A stretch of 11,379 nucleotides of DNA, taken from Candidatus Methanophagaceae archaeon (GTDB taxonomy: Archaea; Halobacteriota; Syntropharchaeia; Alkanophagales; Methanospirareceae). Below the pieces are notes generated by a model that was not told where the DNA came from, did not search any database, and saw nothing but the letters and a program-made list of their open reading frames with translations. Positions 1 through 6,918 of the stretch are shown piece by piece. Location: positions 1 through 11,379 of the forward strand of contig QENJ01000055.1 of the NCBI GenBank assembly GCA_013374505.1. Reading direction: 5' to 3'. Each line of letters begins with the position of its first letter. Position 1 is the first letter of the stretch. The position numbers and the translations under genes are program-made.

Positions 1-1958
1 TTATGGGCTTGAACATGACACAAGTACAGCTAAACACATCGGAGACCGAAACAGTAGCGCTTAAAGTGGGTAATACCGCAGTAGGGACGTACAGGGTAAA
101 CGTAACAGCAACTTCACAGAATGATTCAACCAAAACAGCCTGCGTAAACATAACGACAACAGTAGCAAGCGTGACGGTGACACCACCTAGTGTGAATGTA
201 GGCGATTTTGTAACCATAGAAGGAGCAGGTTTTGATGCTAATGAAACGCTGACTTTAAGCTGTCACGTATCGGATTTAGAGGTACCAGTTTCTGGTAATA
301 ATTATAAATACAGCTTAAAGGAGTTCAACCTTTCTGATCCAAACACCGGCTTTTCACTGAGTGTACAAGAAGTAGAGGATGACACAGAAGTACGCATAAA
401 AAAACAGGGGTTGTCCGCTGTGATAAACAAGGACAGTCCTTTAAAATACGGCTTCAAATTTGACTATAATGGAACTACGCATACATCAACAGTAAGTGTC
501 CCGATGCCCATAGATCCCCACTATACCGGTATTTATGAACTCATAGAAGTGTCAGGAACTGTAATCGGCGACACGACTGAAGTTTTCATGGACCTTACGG
601 TTGACAAACGTGTTACGACAGATGCAACGGGCTATTTCAAAACGGTGATTGACACGCATGGATTTCCACTACAGGAATATACAATAACTGCTGACGGTGT
701 CGCGGCAACACTTACGGTCTGTCACTTGATAGTCCCAGATCACGCTGTAATGACTGGAGAACTTGTAACCATAGAAGGTGAAGGTTTTGGTGCTAAAGAG
801 CAGGTGACTTTAAGCTGTCACGTATCGGATTTTGAGGTACCTGTTTCTGATGATAAATATGAATACACCTTAAAGGAGTTCAACCTTTCTGATCCAAACA
901 CAGGCTTTTCACTGAGTGTACGGGAAGTAAAGGACGATATGGAAATACGGCTAAAGAAACAAGGTGGGACGCTCGTGTGGATAAAGGATGACAAATACGG
1001 CTTCAAATTTGATTATGATAGCACTACGGATACAGCAACAGTAAGCGTCCCAATGCCCATAGACCCCAGCTATACCGGTATTTATGAATTCATAGAGGTT
1101 TCTGGAACTGCATTTGGCGGCACGAGCAACGTTTACATGGACATTAAAGTCACCAATAGTGTTACGACCACGGAATCCGGCTATTTTGAAACGGTGATTG
1201 ACACGCATGGATTTCCGCCACATGAATATACAATAACTGCTACAAGTGCCACTGCTTCTGCTAGGGCAACACTAACAATTATACCCGCAACCGGCGCTAT
1301 TGCAGTAACTTCTTCTCCCACGGGTGCCGCGATAGAATTAGATGGTAATAGTACACAATCTAAAACAAACGCTACGATTTCTGATGTGTCTCCGGGTACT
1401 CACTCTATTAAGCTCACACTTGACGGTTATCAGGGTTGGTCAGAAAATGTACCTGTCACTGCAGGCGAGACTTATTACGTAAATGCAACATTGACACCAA
1501 ATCCAACACCAACACCAGCACCAAGAGGCGGTGGCGGTGGCGGTGGCGGTAGCGGTGGTGGACCCGCAGATACTGATGGTGACGGTTACTGTAACATAGA
1601 TGAAACAATTATGGGTACCGATCCGGAAGACCCTTGTGATCCTGATCCAAATTGTGTTGCGTGCAAGGCATTAGTAGGTACTCATATACTTCCACCTGTT
1701 GTTGAACAGACGCCGAGACCAACATCAACTATAAAGTATTTAACAACGCCAACTCCAAGGCCAAAGCCTACACCCGCAGCAACACCTACACCCACTCCAA
1801 AGCCGCTGTTACCTATTTTAGGGCCAGATAAACCGATTATTTTAATTGTGATAATAGTCGCAGTGAGTGTATTAATTGCCGCCCTCTTCTTCCTTCATCG
1901 CAAATTCAAATCGGTGGATACAGAAAACCATGACAGTGATAGAATAATATGGCGCTGA
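1..1958 (+). CDS. Cell-surface adhesin-like protein, C-terminal part (duplicated domain, PEGA, membrane anchor); N-terminus outside window
   Basis: The reading frame is open to the left edge and its first residues look like the end of a beta-sandwich domain, so the true start lies outside the window. Numbering from the ATG at 3: two units of about 185 residues (roughly 57-241 and 242-426), each opening with an IPT/TIG-like VTIEG(A/E)GF motif and sharing SLSV and SVPMPIDP motifs; a PEGA-like domain (about 433-498, SSPTGAAIELDG and DGYQGW); a Pro-Thr segment and Gly-rich linker (508-522); a Ca-binding/thrombospondin-type-3-like stretch beginning DTDGDGY (523-551) with four Cys; a second Pro-Thr stalk; one hydrophobic helix (about 611-632); and a short basic cytoplasmic tail. 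Many N-x-S/T sites suggest N-glycosylation. This is the architecture of archaeal proteins anchored in the membrane with a glycosylated extracellular stalk. The ligand or function is unknown. No operon partner is visible: the next gene is 75 bp away with its own TATA box. Confidence 0.85.
   Translation, partial: MGLNMTQVQLNTSETETVALKVGNTAVGTYRVNVTATSQNDSTKTACVNITTTVASVTVTPPSVNVGDFVTIEGAGFDANETLTLSCHVSDLEVPVSGNNYKYSLKEFNLSDPNTGFSLSVQEVEDDTEVRIKKQGLSAVINKDSPLKYGFKFDYNGTTHTSTVSVPMPIDPHYTGIYELIEVSGTVIGDTTEVFMDLTVDKRVTTDATGYFKTVIDTHGFPLQEYTITADGVAATLTVCHLIVPDHAVMTGELVTIEGEGFGAKEQVTLSCHVSDFEVPVSDDKYEYTLKEFNLSDPNTGFSLSVREVKDDMEIRLKKQGGTLVWIKDDKYGFKFDYDSTTDTATVSVPMPIDPSYTGIYEFIEVSGTAFGGTSNVYMDIKVTNSVTTTESGYFETVIDTHGFPPHEYTITATSATASARATLTIIPATGAIAVTSSPTGAAIELDGNSTQSKTNATISDVSPGTHSIKLTLDGYQGWSENVPVTAGETYYVNATLTPNPTPTPAPRGGGGGGGGSGGGPADTDGDGYCNIDETIMGTDPEDPCDPDPNCVACKALVGTHILPPVVEQTPRPTSTIKYLTTPTPRPKPTPAATPTPTPKPLLPILGPDKPIILIVIIVAVSVLIAALFFLHRKFKSVDTENHDSDRIIWR
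198..1276 (+). repeat. In-gene tandem duplication, two units of about 555 bp
   Basis: Two direct copies lie inside the surface-protein gene with an offset of 555 bp, falling to 549 bp after small in-frame indels. Identical runs include 251-277 against 806-832 (27 nt) and 314-346 against 869-901 (33 nt), followed after one mismatch by 348-366. Identity also reaches synonymous positions, which points to a recent duplication or gene conversion rather than only protein-level constraint. Confidence 0.9.
1527..1562 (+). repeat. GGCGGT hexanucleotide repeat encoding the Gly linker
   Basis: Four perfect copies of GGCGGT (1527-1550) are followed by AGCGGT and GGTGGA. They encode the Gly/Ser linker between the PEGA domain and the Ca-binding-like segment. 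Hexamer slippage would change linker length in frame. Confidence 0.8.
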
Positions 1959-1998
1959 CACGTTACTCCTGGATGTATGTGCAAGAAAGAAACCACGA

Positions 1999-2009
1999 TT
2001 TATAATAAG
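1999..2009 (+). promoter_or_regulatory. TATA box for the Cys-rich gene / cbiB unit
   Basis: The sequence TTTATAATAAG is centred near 2003, after purine/A-containing bases compatible with a BRE. Transcription starting about 25 bp downstream would begin near 2028-2032, just ahead of the ATG at 2034, giving a nearly leaderless transcript. Confidence 0.5.
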
Positions 2010-2033
2010 TAAAGTGTTTAAGAACAATGACGA

Positions 2034-2402
2034 ATGCATCCACTCGCTTATGACCACCTGAAGAGGGTGTTTATGGATAGAAAAGTTATAGGACCGGACG
2101 ATACGTGCGAGTATTATCCCTGTCATTTTACGGGTCAGGATTGCACGTGGTGTTTCTGCCCGTTTTATCCCTGTGAAGATGTGCAAACTGGGGGTGAATG
2201 GGTGCCGATGAAGACAGGAGGGCTTATTTGGGGCTGTTCCGATTGTTTCTGGCTACACACACCGGAAGTTGCTGCGGCATTAATGACCGAGTTCCAGAAG
2301 TTGGAGATAGACAGTGTAGAATCGCTTGAAACGCGGAAAGAAGAACTAAACGCAATTTTTATTCGTTTGAAAGAGCGATACCCACCGAAAACAGCAAAAT
2401 GA
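2034..2402 (+). CDS. Stand-alone cysteine-rich small-domain metal-binding protein (PF04071-like), coupled to cbiB
   Basis: A 122-residue protein with eight Cys, C25, C30, C37, C40, C42, C47, C68 and C71, arranged around CEYYPCHFTGQDCTWC, FCPFYPC and WGCSDCFWLH. This matches the 'cysteine-rich small domain' family. In some methanogens the same kind of domain is fused to the C-terminus of the threonine-phosphate decarboxylase CobD; in Methanosarcina mazei that region was reported to hold metallocentres linked to L-threonine kinase activity. Here it stands alone, and its stop overlaps the cbiB start as ATGA (4 bp), so a role in making or delivering the aminopropanol-phosphate arm of cobalamin is a reasonable inference. 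A helical C-terminal tail (about 78-118) follows. Start: ATG 2034 suits the TATA box at 1999-2009; ATG 2073 (Met14) is preceded by GAGGGTG and is a real alternative. The domain assignment is firm; the biochemical role is not. Confidence 0.85.
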   Translation: MHPLAYDHLKRVFMDRKVIGPDDTCEYYPCHFTGQDCTWCFCPFYPCEDVQTGGEWVPMKTGGLIWGCSDCFWLHTPEVAAALMTEFQKLEIDSVESLETRKEELNAIFIRLKERYPPKTAK

Positions 2403-3316
2403 ATTTGCTCCTAGACCAGATCGCTATATTCCTGATTGCCATCGCTATAGACCTGTGTATTGGTGACCCTCCGGAACGAGCGGAAAGATTTTACCCCATC
2501 GTCTGGATAAGCCGGTTAATGTATTTCTTTGATCGGAAAACCGAGCGAACGGGCAAAAAGCGGAGAGAACGGTTTCTTGGTGCTGTGTATGCGATACTAA
2601 TAACTTCTGTTTTCGCATTGCCCTGCCTGCTGCTTTTATTCCTGAATTCCGAACTCTTGTATATTGTCCTGGGTGCGATTATTTTTAAGATGACATTCAC
2701 GCTAACCGGTTTGGAACGTTTTGGTACAAATGCGATGGTCGCGGATACTATAGCGCGGAAGAGAGAGGCAGTAGGGAAGATAGTCAGCCGAGATGTATCG
2801 AATTTGGATATGAAACATCTGGACTCGGCAACCGTGGAATCCGTGGCTGAGAACTTTACCGATAGTGTGATAGCGCCTTTCGTTTTTTTCGCGTTCTTCG
2901 GTGTCTTTGGCGCTATGGTGTATCGCGTGATAAATACGTTAGATGCCGTTGTTGGCTATAAGAATAGACGCTACCAGCATTTCGGCTGGTTTTCGGCAAA
3001 AACCGATGACGTTTTGAATTACATACCCGAGCGAATAGCGACGGGCTTGATATTCATGTCAAGTAAATCACGACTGCGAGATGTGCAGTTTACGGCAGCC
3101 GAAGATGTACGTGTTCATTTGACTATTGTGGCGATGAGTTCTGCGTTGCGTGTGAAGCTGGAGAAACTCGGGCATTATTCGGTGGGTGGTGCCGGCTTTG
3201 AAGATACAAACGCGAAGCATATCGCTGGTTCAATATGGATAGTGAAGCGAAGCACATTCATTTTTGCTTCTTTTTATATTGCGGTTATGGCTGTTCTCTA
3301 TTTTGTGGGTATGTGA
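2399..3316 (+). CDS. cbiB: Adenosylcobinamide-phosphate synthase CbiB/CobD
   Basis: A 305-residue integral membrane protein of the CobD/CbiB family (about 300-320 residues is normal). It joins an aminopropanol (or its phosphate) to adenosylcobyric acid, giving adenosylcobinamide (phosphate) in the membrane stage of B12 synthesis. Family marks: IDLCIGDPPER near residues 17-27 after the first hydrophobic helix; FTDSVIAPFVFFAFFG in the middle; a conserved block from N179 containing LDAVVGYKNRRY, FGWFSAKTDDVLNYIPER and ATGL; and HYSVGGAGFEDTNAKHIAG near the C-terminus, followed by a final hydrophobic helix. Methanogen annotations call this gene cobD. It overlaps the upstream Cys-rich gene by 4 bp, so translation is probably coupled. 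No other cobalamin gene is in the window and I see no B12 riboswitch. Confidence 0.95.
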   Translation: MNLLLDQIAIFLIAIAIDLCIGDPPERAERFYPIVWISRLMYFFDRKTERTGKKRRERFLGAVYAILITSVFALPCLLLLFLNSELLYIVLGAIIFKMTFTLTGLERFGTNAMVADTIARKREAVGKIVSRDVSNLDMKHLDSATVESVAENFTDSVIAPFVFFAFFGVFGAMVYRVINTLDAVVGYKNRRYQHFGWFSAKTDDVLNYIPERIATGLIFMSSKSRLRDVQFTAAEDVRVHLTIVAMSSALRVKLEKLGHYSVGGAGFEDTNAKHIAGSIWIVKRSTFIFASFYIAVMAVLYFVGM

Positions 3317-3324
3317 AATTGGGC

Positions 3325-3355
3325 GTGGTTATACTCGTAACCACAAGGTTATTTT
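3325..3355 (+). terminator. Hairpin after cbiB, possible terminator
   Basis: A perfect 7-bp stem, GTGGTTA (3325-3331) and TAACCAC (3338-3344), encloses a 6-nt loop. It starts 8 nt after the cbiB stop and is followed by a moderately T-rich stretch (GGTTATTTT). It is the only clear stem downstream of the operon. Archaeal termination often needs only T-tracts, so it may instead be a 3'-end stabiliser. Confidence 0.4.
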
Positions 3356-3371
3356 GAGGTGGTGTTGTAGG

Positions 3372-3747
3372 GTAATGGTTGAGTTTGAAATGAAGGTGGG
3401 ACACTCAGACACATCACTATGTTATTAAATATGCTCGATTAGATATAACATTTTTTATTACAAAATTTGATTTTAATACCATGTAACCTCATAAGCCAAT
3501 TAGTCATAGTATATCGGCCGCTTGCGGTAAAGTGGAGCGACAGGTATACCTTTTATGAACAGCATAGCAGTGGGTGTTGAGTTTATAGACATGTTTAACT
3601 GTCCTACTCTTATTCCAAACTAAACCAAGTAGCGAGCTATATTACGGTTACTCCAACCTTTCTCGAATTAATACTTCTTTCCCCATTTCAGACACTTCCG
3701 TCACACACAAAAGTGTCCCACTTCTATATCAAACATAACCGGTAATA
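3372..3747. mobile_element. MITE-like or IS-remnant element bounded by imperfect inverted repeats
   Basis: The left end (3372-3405, core GTTTGA..AAGGTGGGACACT) and the right end (3711-3747, which read on the minus strand has GTTTGA..GAAGTGGGACACT) form an imperfect terminal inverted repeat of about 34 bp, best over the inner 23 bp (one small gap on each side). A GTGTCTGA/TCAGACAC sub-motif also recurs inside both ends. The roughly 300 bp between is AT-rich and has no intact ORF; the minus strand gives only short broken frames. The element lies between the convergent cbiB and mptD genes, the usual landing site for small non-autonomous elements. Of the rest of this gene-free stretch, 3748-3862 shows nothing recognisable beyond a small palindrome at 3826-3833. 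No target duplication was identified and the family is unknown. Confidence 0.5.
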
Positions 3748-3862
3748 GTATGTGCGTTTTTTGTAGCACAAAACAGGGTACCGTACGCTTCAAATAATCT
3801 TTTTGGTGGGAACGTAGTTTTTATGGGCATGCCATGGGGTAAACCATTTTATTGTGAGTACC

Positions 3863-4231
3863 CTAAGGAGTAACTTCTGATACATTTTCCACTCGCATCA
3901 ACGGGTACTCCAGCTCAGCTTCGTATTTCAGCCTTACATGTACTTCCGCTTGTCCATACACGACCACCACTTTTACGTCCAGCATGGCACCGCTTAACTC
4001 ACAATATTTGAATTGGTTCGCAGCCAGGCGCACCTTTTCACTGTTTATAATCACTTCTACGGACGCCACACCGGGCTGAAGCGCGACACTCCTTTCTATC
4101 GTCCGTTCCAGCAGTTCCAGTGTTTCCGTGCTCACAGGAGTACCTATGAACTGATGGTAAAGAGCACCTAATTTTATGCCGGCTTCAAACAATGCGTTGT
4201 CTCGATCCGAAATAGCTTCTTTTTTTGTCAT
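3863..4231 (-). CDS. mptD: Archaeal dihydroneopterin aldolase MptD
   Basis: A 122-residue protein matching the archaeal DHNA family (PF04038, formerly DUF372; about 115-125 residues). It cleaves 7,8-dihydroneopterin to 6-hydroxymethyl-7,8-dihydropterin and glycolaldehyde in the pterin branch of (tetrahydro)methanopterin biosynthesis. It is unrelated in sequence to bacterial FolB. The N-terminal signature ALFEAGIKLGALYHQF.GTPVS (about 13-34, with E16 and H26) is diagnostic. It also carries an ERTIERSVALQPGV helix and a C-terminal strand pair with KYEAELEYPLMRV. Its start overlaps the trmJ stop as ATGA, so it is the last gene of the minus-strand operon with trmJ and the SAP-like gene. It marks a host that makes H4MPT-type cofactors. 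Confidence 0.9.
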   Translation of the reverse strand: MTKKEAISDRDNALFEAGIKLGALYHQFIGTPVSTETLELLERTIERSVALQPGVASVEVIINSEKVRLAANQFKYCELSGAMLDVKVVVVYGQAEVHVRLKYEAELEYPLMRVENVSEVTP

Positions 4232-4968
4232 TCTTCATCACGACTTTGAACCTTCACATCCTGGTTTTCAACTTGCTTTAGATTCCATTCTACCTTCCTT
4301 AAAACACCTCGCAGCGTTTGCACCTCTCGTGCCGTGAGTTCTGCCCTGCCGAGTATTCTTCTGAGCATAATCAATGTCTTCCCCTTTTTGTGTTCCTTGT
4401 AGCCTATATCTTCCAGAACGGTTTTCAGGTGCATGAACAAACGCTCTTTGTTCTCAACAGTCGCTAATTGTAGTCCTATCGGCGTGGAATCTACAGCGCT
4501 TAATTCGTATAGTAGTATGGCAACGGCATGAGAGAGGTTCATCACAGAGTAAATAGTGCTCGTGGGGATATAAACAACAAGATCACATCGAATGAGCTCT
4601 TCATTCAACAGTCCTGTATCTTCTCTACCAAATAACAGCGATACTACACCGTCTTTTCCTTCTACTTTGGTCTTCAGGTCTCGTGGCGATAAATACGGCA
4701 TCCGAAGATGTTCATTCACCGAAATACCGTGCCGCGCGGTAGAACCCACAATAACGGCCGAGTTCGCAATCGCTTCGTCCACAGAACCCATCACTTTAGC
4801 CGCGGTTAGCACATCGTGCGCGTGAGAAGCGACGTGAAACGCTTTTGTGCCTATAGCCGTAGGGTTCACAAGGCAAAGGTCAGAGAACCCGAAGTTTTTT
4901 ACTACCCGTGCCACTGCCCCTATGTTCTCGTCATTCTTGGGTTCCACGAGAATGATTCGTACATCCAT
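4228..4968 (-). CDS. trmJ: tRNA 2'-O-methyltransferase TrmJ (SPOUT family)
   Basis: A 246-residue SpoU/SPOUT-class methyltransferase. TrmJ uses S-adenosylmethionine to 2'-O-methylate nucleotide 32 in the tRNA anticodon loop; the characterised archaeal enzyme from Sulfolobus acidocaldarius prefers C32. Family motifs: LVEPKNDENIGAVARVVKNF (7-26, the conserved N-x-x-x-x-R region), LLFGREDTGLLNEEL (111-125, SPOUT motif 2) and IPTSTIYSVMNLSHAVAILL (134-153, motif 3 forming the knot that binds AdoMet). Residues 160-246 form the helical C-terminal extension typical of TrmJ and absent from TrmL. It sits 4 nt after the SAP-like gene and overlaps mptD by 4 bp. Archaeal TrmJ is assigned by family; substrate specificity here is inferred. 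Confidence 0.92.
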   Translation of the reverse strand: MDVRIILVEPKNDENIGAVARVVKNFGFSDLCLVNPTAIGTKAFHVASHAHDVLTAAKVMGSVDEAIANSAVIVGSTARHGISVNEHLRMPYLSPRDLKTKVEGKDGVVSLLFGREDTGLLNEELIRCDLVVYIPTSTIYSVMNLSHAVAILLYELSAVDSTPIGLQLATVENKERLFMHLKTVLEDIGYKEHKKGKTLIMLRRILGRAELTAREVQTLRGVLRKVEWNLKQVENQDVKVQSRDEE

Positions 4969-4972
4969 AAAA

Positions 4973-5980
4973 TTAAAACTGTTTTATCTCGTGCCGCAAC
5001 ACGGACGGTACGACCGCGATCTTATACATTCGCCCGCCTATGCCTATTTTACCTACAAGGAGCAGTGCGTGAAGTCTAAGTATGCCTATTACAGATGTCG
5101 GTGGATGTTCGACCCACGAGTGATCCATTTCATCATCAAATCGCGCTGAGAGTTGCGAATACTTTATCCAACCGCCTTTTTCTTCTACAAACTGCAACGC
5201 TTTTATGCTGCGTGGTGGTAACTGCTCCAGAATGCCGTGAATCGCGTCTGACGTGAGCAACTCCTGAATCTTCTTTACTTTATCGTTTTTTTTGCCCTTT
5301 GCTGATATTCCAAGCGCTATACACGTGCCATCCACCCATCGTGCCGGATACTTGTTCAATACGCTGGATATTGTGCTTTTCGGATTGATAGTGATACTTT
5401 CTGCTTTTTTTATCGTATCTGTCTTATACTGCTTCACGAGCGAATCCACCACTCCAGACGTTGCCAGGCCCATACCACAAGCGAGCTCTTCATCCGTCTT
5501 ACTAACCTGAACTATCCCTGCAAATCGGTAAACATCCTCCCAGGGATGTATTCGCCCACGAACCACCCTTCCTGCTGTGTATACCGCTCGGTTCTCTTCA
5601 AAAAGCTTAACTTTATACCGCACACCGCTACTCATATCTGCAAGTATCACCTGACTGTCGTCATTTGCGACTATCTCGAACTCGCTCCAAAACATCTCTT
5701 CTAACTGAAGTAGCTTCTGCTTTAAACCGGGCTCCAGATCATTATCACAGTTCTCTACAAATTCTCGCACTATTGTCTTCCCGGTTGACGGTTGTACTAC
5801 TTCAGACATAAACCATTCGAGAACTTCCTTAACTGCGAAAACTGGACTGAGGTCTTCTGTTTTATACGGGCAATCCTGACTTACTTTTACTAGTTCATGT
5901 AAATAGTGCTGCCGAGTGTACTCATAGAGCTTTTGTTTACAATTTCCCTCTGTTATTTCCGCGCGTATTATCTCGTTCAT
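4973..5980 (-). CDS. Uncharacterised protein with beta-rich middle, SAP-like helix-extended-helix and C-terminal winged-helix-like domain
   Basis: I do not recognise a named family. The 335-residue product (from ATG 5980) has a helical N-terminal half; a beta-rich segment near 95-160 (ILADMSSGVRYKV.. then GRVVRGRIHPWEDVYRFAGI) resembling an OB- or barrel-like fold; a SAP-like stretch near 202-253 (WVDGTCIALGISAKGKKNDK); and a C-terminal region near 254-335 (LPPRSIKALQFVEEKGGWIK then LRLHALLLVGKIGIGGRMYK) that reads as a winged helix. SAP and winged-helix folds usually bind nucleic acid, so a DNA- or RNA-binding role is inferred. Start: an in-frame ATG at 6004 lies upstream of the predicted transcription start near 6001, and its codons contain the AGGAG ribosome site (5991-5995) that serves ATG 5980, so 5980 is preferred. 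It is first in an operon, 4 nt before trmJ, and divergent from truA. Confidence 0.8.
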   Translation of the reverse strand: MNEIIRAEITEGNCKQKLYEYTRQHYLHELVKVSQDCPYKTEDLSPVFAVKEVLEWFMSEVVQPSTGKTIVREFVENCDNDLEPGLKQKLLQLEEMFWSEFEIVANDDSQVILADMSSGVRYKVKLFEENRAVYTAGRVVRGRIHPWEDVYRFAGIVQVSKTDEELACGMGLATSGVVDSLVKQYKTDTIKKAESITINPKSTISSVLNKYPARWVDGTCIALGISAKGKKNDKVKKIQELLTSDAIHGILEQLPPRSIKALQFVEEKGGWIKYSQLSARFDDEMDHSWVEHPPTSVIGILRLHALLLVGKIGIGGRMYKIAVVPSVLRHEIKQF

Positions 5981-5990
5981 TCCAGTTTCT

Positions 5991-5995
5991 CTCCT
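5991..5995 (-). promoter_or_regulatory. Ribosome binding site AGGAG deciding the start of the SAP-like gene
   Basis: The minus-strand AGGAG is 10 nt upstream of ATG 5980. It lies inside the reading frame opened by the upstream ATG at 6004, which argues that the upstream ATG is not used. Confidence 0.6.
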
Positions 5996-6004
5996 TCTTT
6001 GCAC

Positions 6005-6033
6005 TATCTATATACATCCGCTACATATAGATT
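6005..6033. promoter_or_regulatory. Back-to-back divergent TATA boxes for truA and the SAP-like/trmJ/mptD operon
   Basis: CTATATAC (6008-6015) is about 25 bp upstream of position 6036, ahead of the truA ribosome site. On the minus strand CTATATGT (6023-6030) is about 25 bp from position 6001, ahead of the AGGAG site of the SAP-like gene. The two boxes are 7 bp apart and each transcription start would lie close to the other box, so the two promoters should compete for TBP/TFB. Confidence 0.5.
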
Positions 6034-6050
6034 TATGGGTGATAACGGAA

Positions 6051-6875
6051 ATGGAGCGAATAGCACTAAAACTGGGGTATCTCGGAACCAATTATCACGG
6101 GTTTCAGATTCAGCCACCGTCTGGTCCACGAACAATAGAGGGCGATTTGTTCGAGGCATTGAAGAAGCTCGACATTATTGAAGGTCGTACAGCCGCGAAT
6201 TATTCCGCCGCCGGTAGAACGGATAAAGGCGTGCATGCGCTTGCACAGGTCGTTTCATTCGACACGTCAAACACGCACGTGACCCCACGAATGATAAACA
6301 GCATGCTTCCTGACGATATATGGGCGTATGCACAGGCAAAGCCAGATCTGAAGTTCGACGCACGCCGGGATGCGGTAAGTCGAGAATACCGCTATTTTCT
6401 TGTTCCCCCAACGGATTTAGATCTGACGAGCATGCGAAAGGCAGCGGAACTGCTTATCGGGGTACACGATTTCTCGAATTTCTCGTATCGCGATGAGACG
6501 GAGAGCCCGATAAGAGAACTAAAGCGAATAACGATAGCTACAAAAAAAGGAAGACCGTTTGTCGTGATAGACATAGAAGCGAACAGTTTCTTGCGTAAGA
6601 TGGTGCGGAAGATAGTGTCCGCGTTGAGAATGGTAGGCACCGGCATGAGAGATCTGACCTGGATAGAAGCGCTACGGGACTTGCGATTGACCGAGGGAAT
6701 CGGGCCAGCACCCGCGGCGGGGCTTATATTGAAGAACGTTTCATATCCAGGCACGGAATTCGAGGAGGATTCGTATGCAAAGCTGCGAATACATGAGCGA
6801 TTAAAAGCGGATTTGGACTTTCATGCTACGCTGACAGAAGTGCTGGATGACATGACGAATACACTAAAGGTTTAA
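6051..6875 (+). CDS. truA: tRNA pseudouridine synthase TruA
   Basis: A 274-residue pseudouridine synthase that converts U38-U40 in the tRNA anticodon stem-loop. Marks: LGYLGTNYHGFQIQP near the N-terminus; AAGRTDKGVHALAQVVSF (53-70) with the catalytic aspartate D58; SREYRYFL (about 110-117); and NSFLRKMVRKIVSALRMVG.G (178-198). The C-terminal part matches archaeal TruA. A GTG at 6039 could add four residues, but GGTGA (6038-6042), a good match to the archaeal anti-Shine-Dalgarno, sits 8 nt before ATG 6051, so 6051 is preferred. It is divergent from an operon that contains trmJ, another anticodon-loop modification enzyme. Confidence 0.96.
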   Translation: MERIALKLGYLGTNYHGFQIQPPSGPRTIEGDLFEALKKLDIIEGRTAANYSAAGRTDKGVHALAQVVSFDTSNTHVTPRMINSMLPDDIWAYAQAKPDLKFDARRDAVSREYRYFLVPPTDLDLTSMRKAAELLIGVHDFSNFSYRDETESPIRELKRITIATKKGRPFVVIDIEANSFLRKMVRKIVSALRMVGTGMRDLTWIEALRDLRLTEGIGPAPAAGLILKNVSYPGTEFEEDSYAKLRIHERLKADLDFHATLTEVLDDMTNTLKV

Positions 6876-6887
6876 GTATATCCACCG

Positions 6888-6895
6888 TATTTAAT
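6888..6895 (+). promoter_or_regulatory. TATA box for the EMC3-like insertase gene
   Basis: TATTTAAT is centred about 27 bp upstream of ATG 6919, which places the transcription start at or next to the start codon; the mRNA is probably leaderless. No ribosome binding site is evident before that ATG. The box lies only 12 nt after the truA stop. Confidence 0.5.
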
Positions 6896-6918
6896 GTTCT
6901 TGTTGATGTGCAGGTAAG

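Noticed and set aside
951..1223. Minus-strand ORFs inside the surface protein gene (also 818-1006)
   Set aside because: They are antisense to the well-supported duplicated unit, have no ribosome site and no recognisable domain.
198..1276. CRISPR array suggested by repeated blocks
   Set aside because: There are only two long units, both coding and in the same frame; no short repeat-spacer periodicity exists anywhere in the window.
3325..3746. Possible tRNA, structured RNA or cobalamin riboswitch in the gap after cbiB
   Set aside because: No T-arm motif, cloverleaf or B12-box could be traced; the only clear structures are one short hairpin and the long-range inverted repeat.
3751..3770. TGTGC/GCACA stem with a T-rich loop as a terminator
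   Set aside because: A 5-bp stem with a 10-nt loop and no following T-tract on either coding strand is within chance expectation.
4816..5149. Plus-strand ORFs across the trmJ/SAP-like junction
   Set aside because: They lie antisense to two coherent genes, overlap each other in different frames and lack family motifs.
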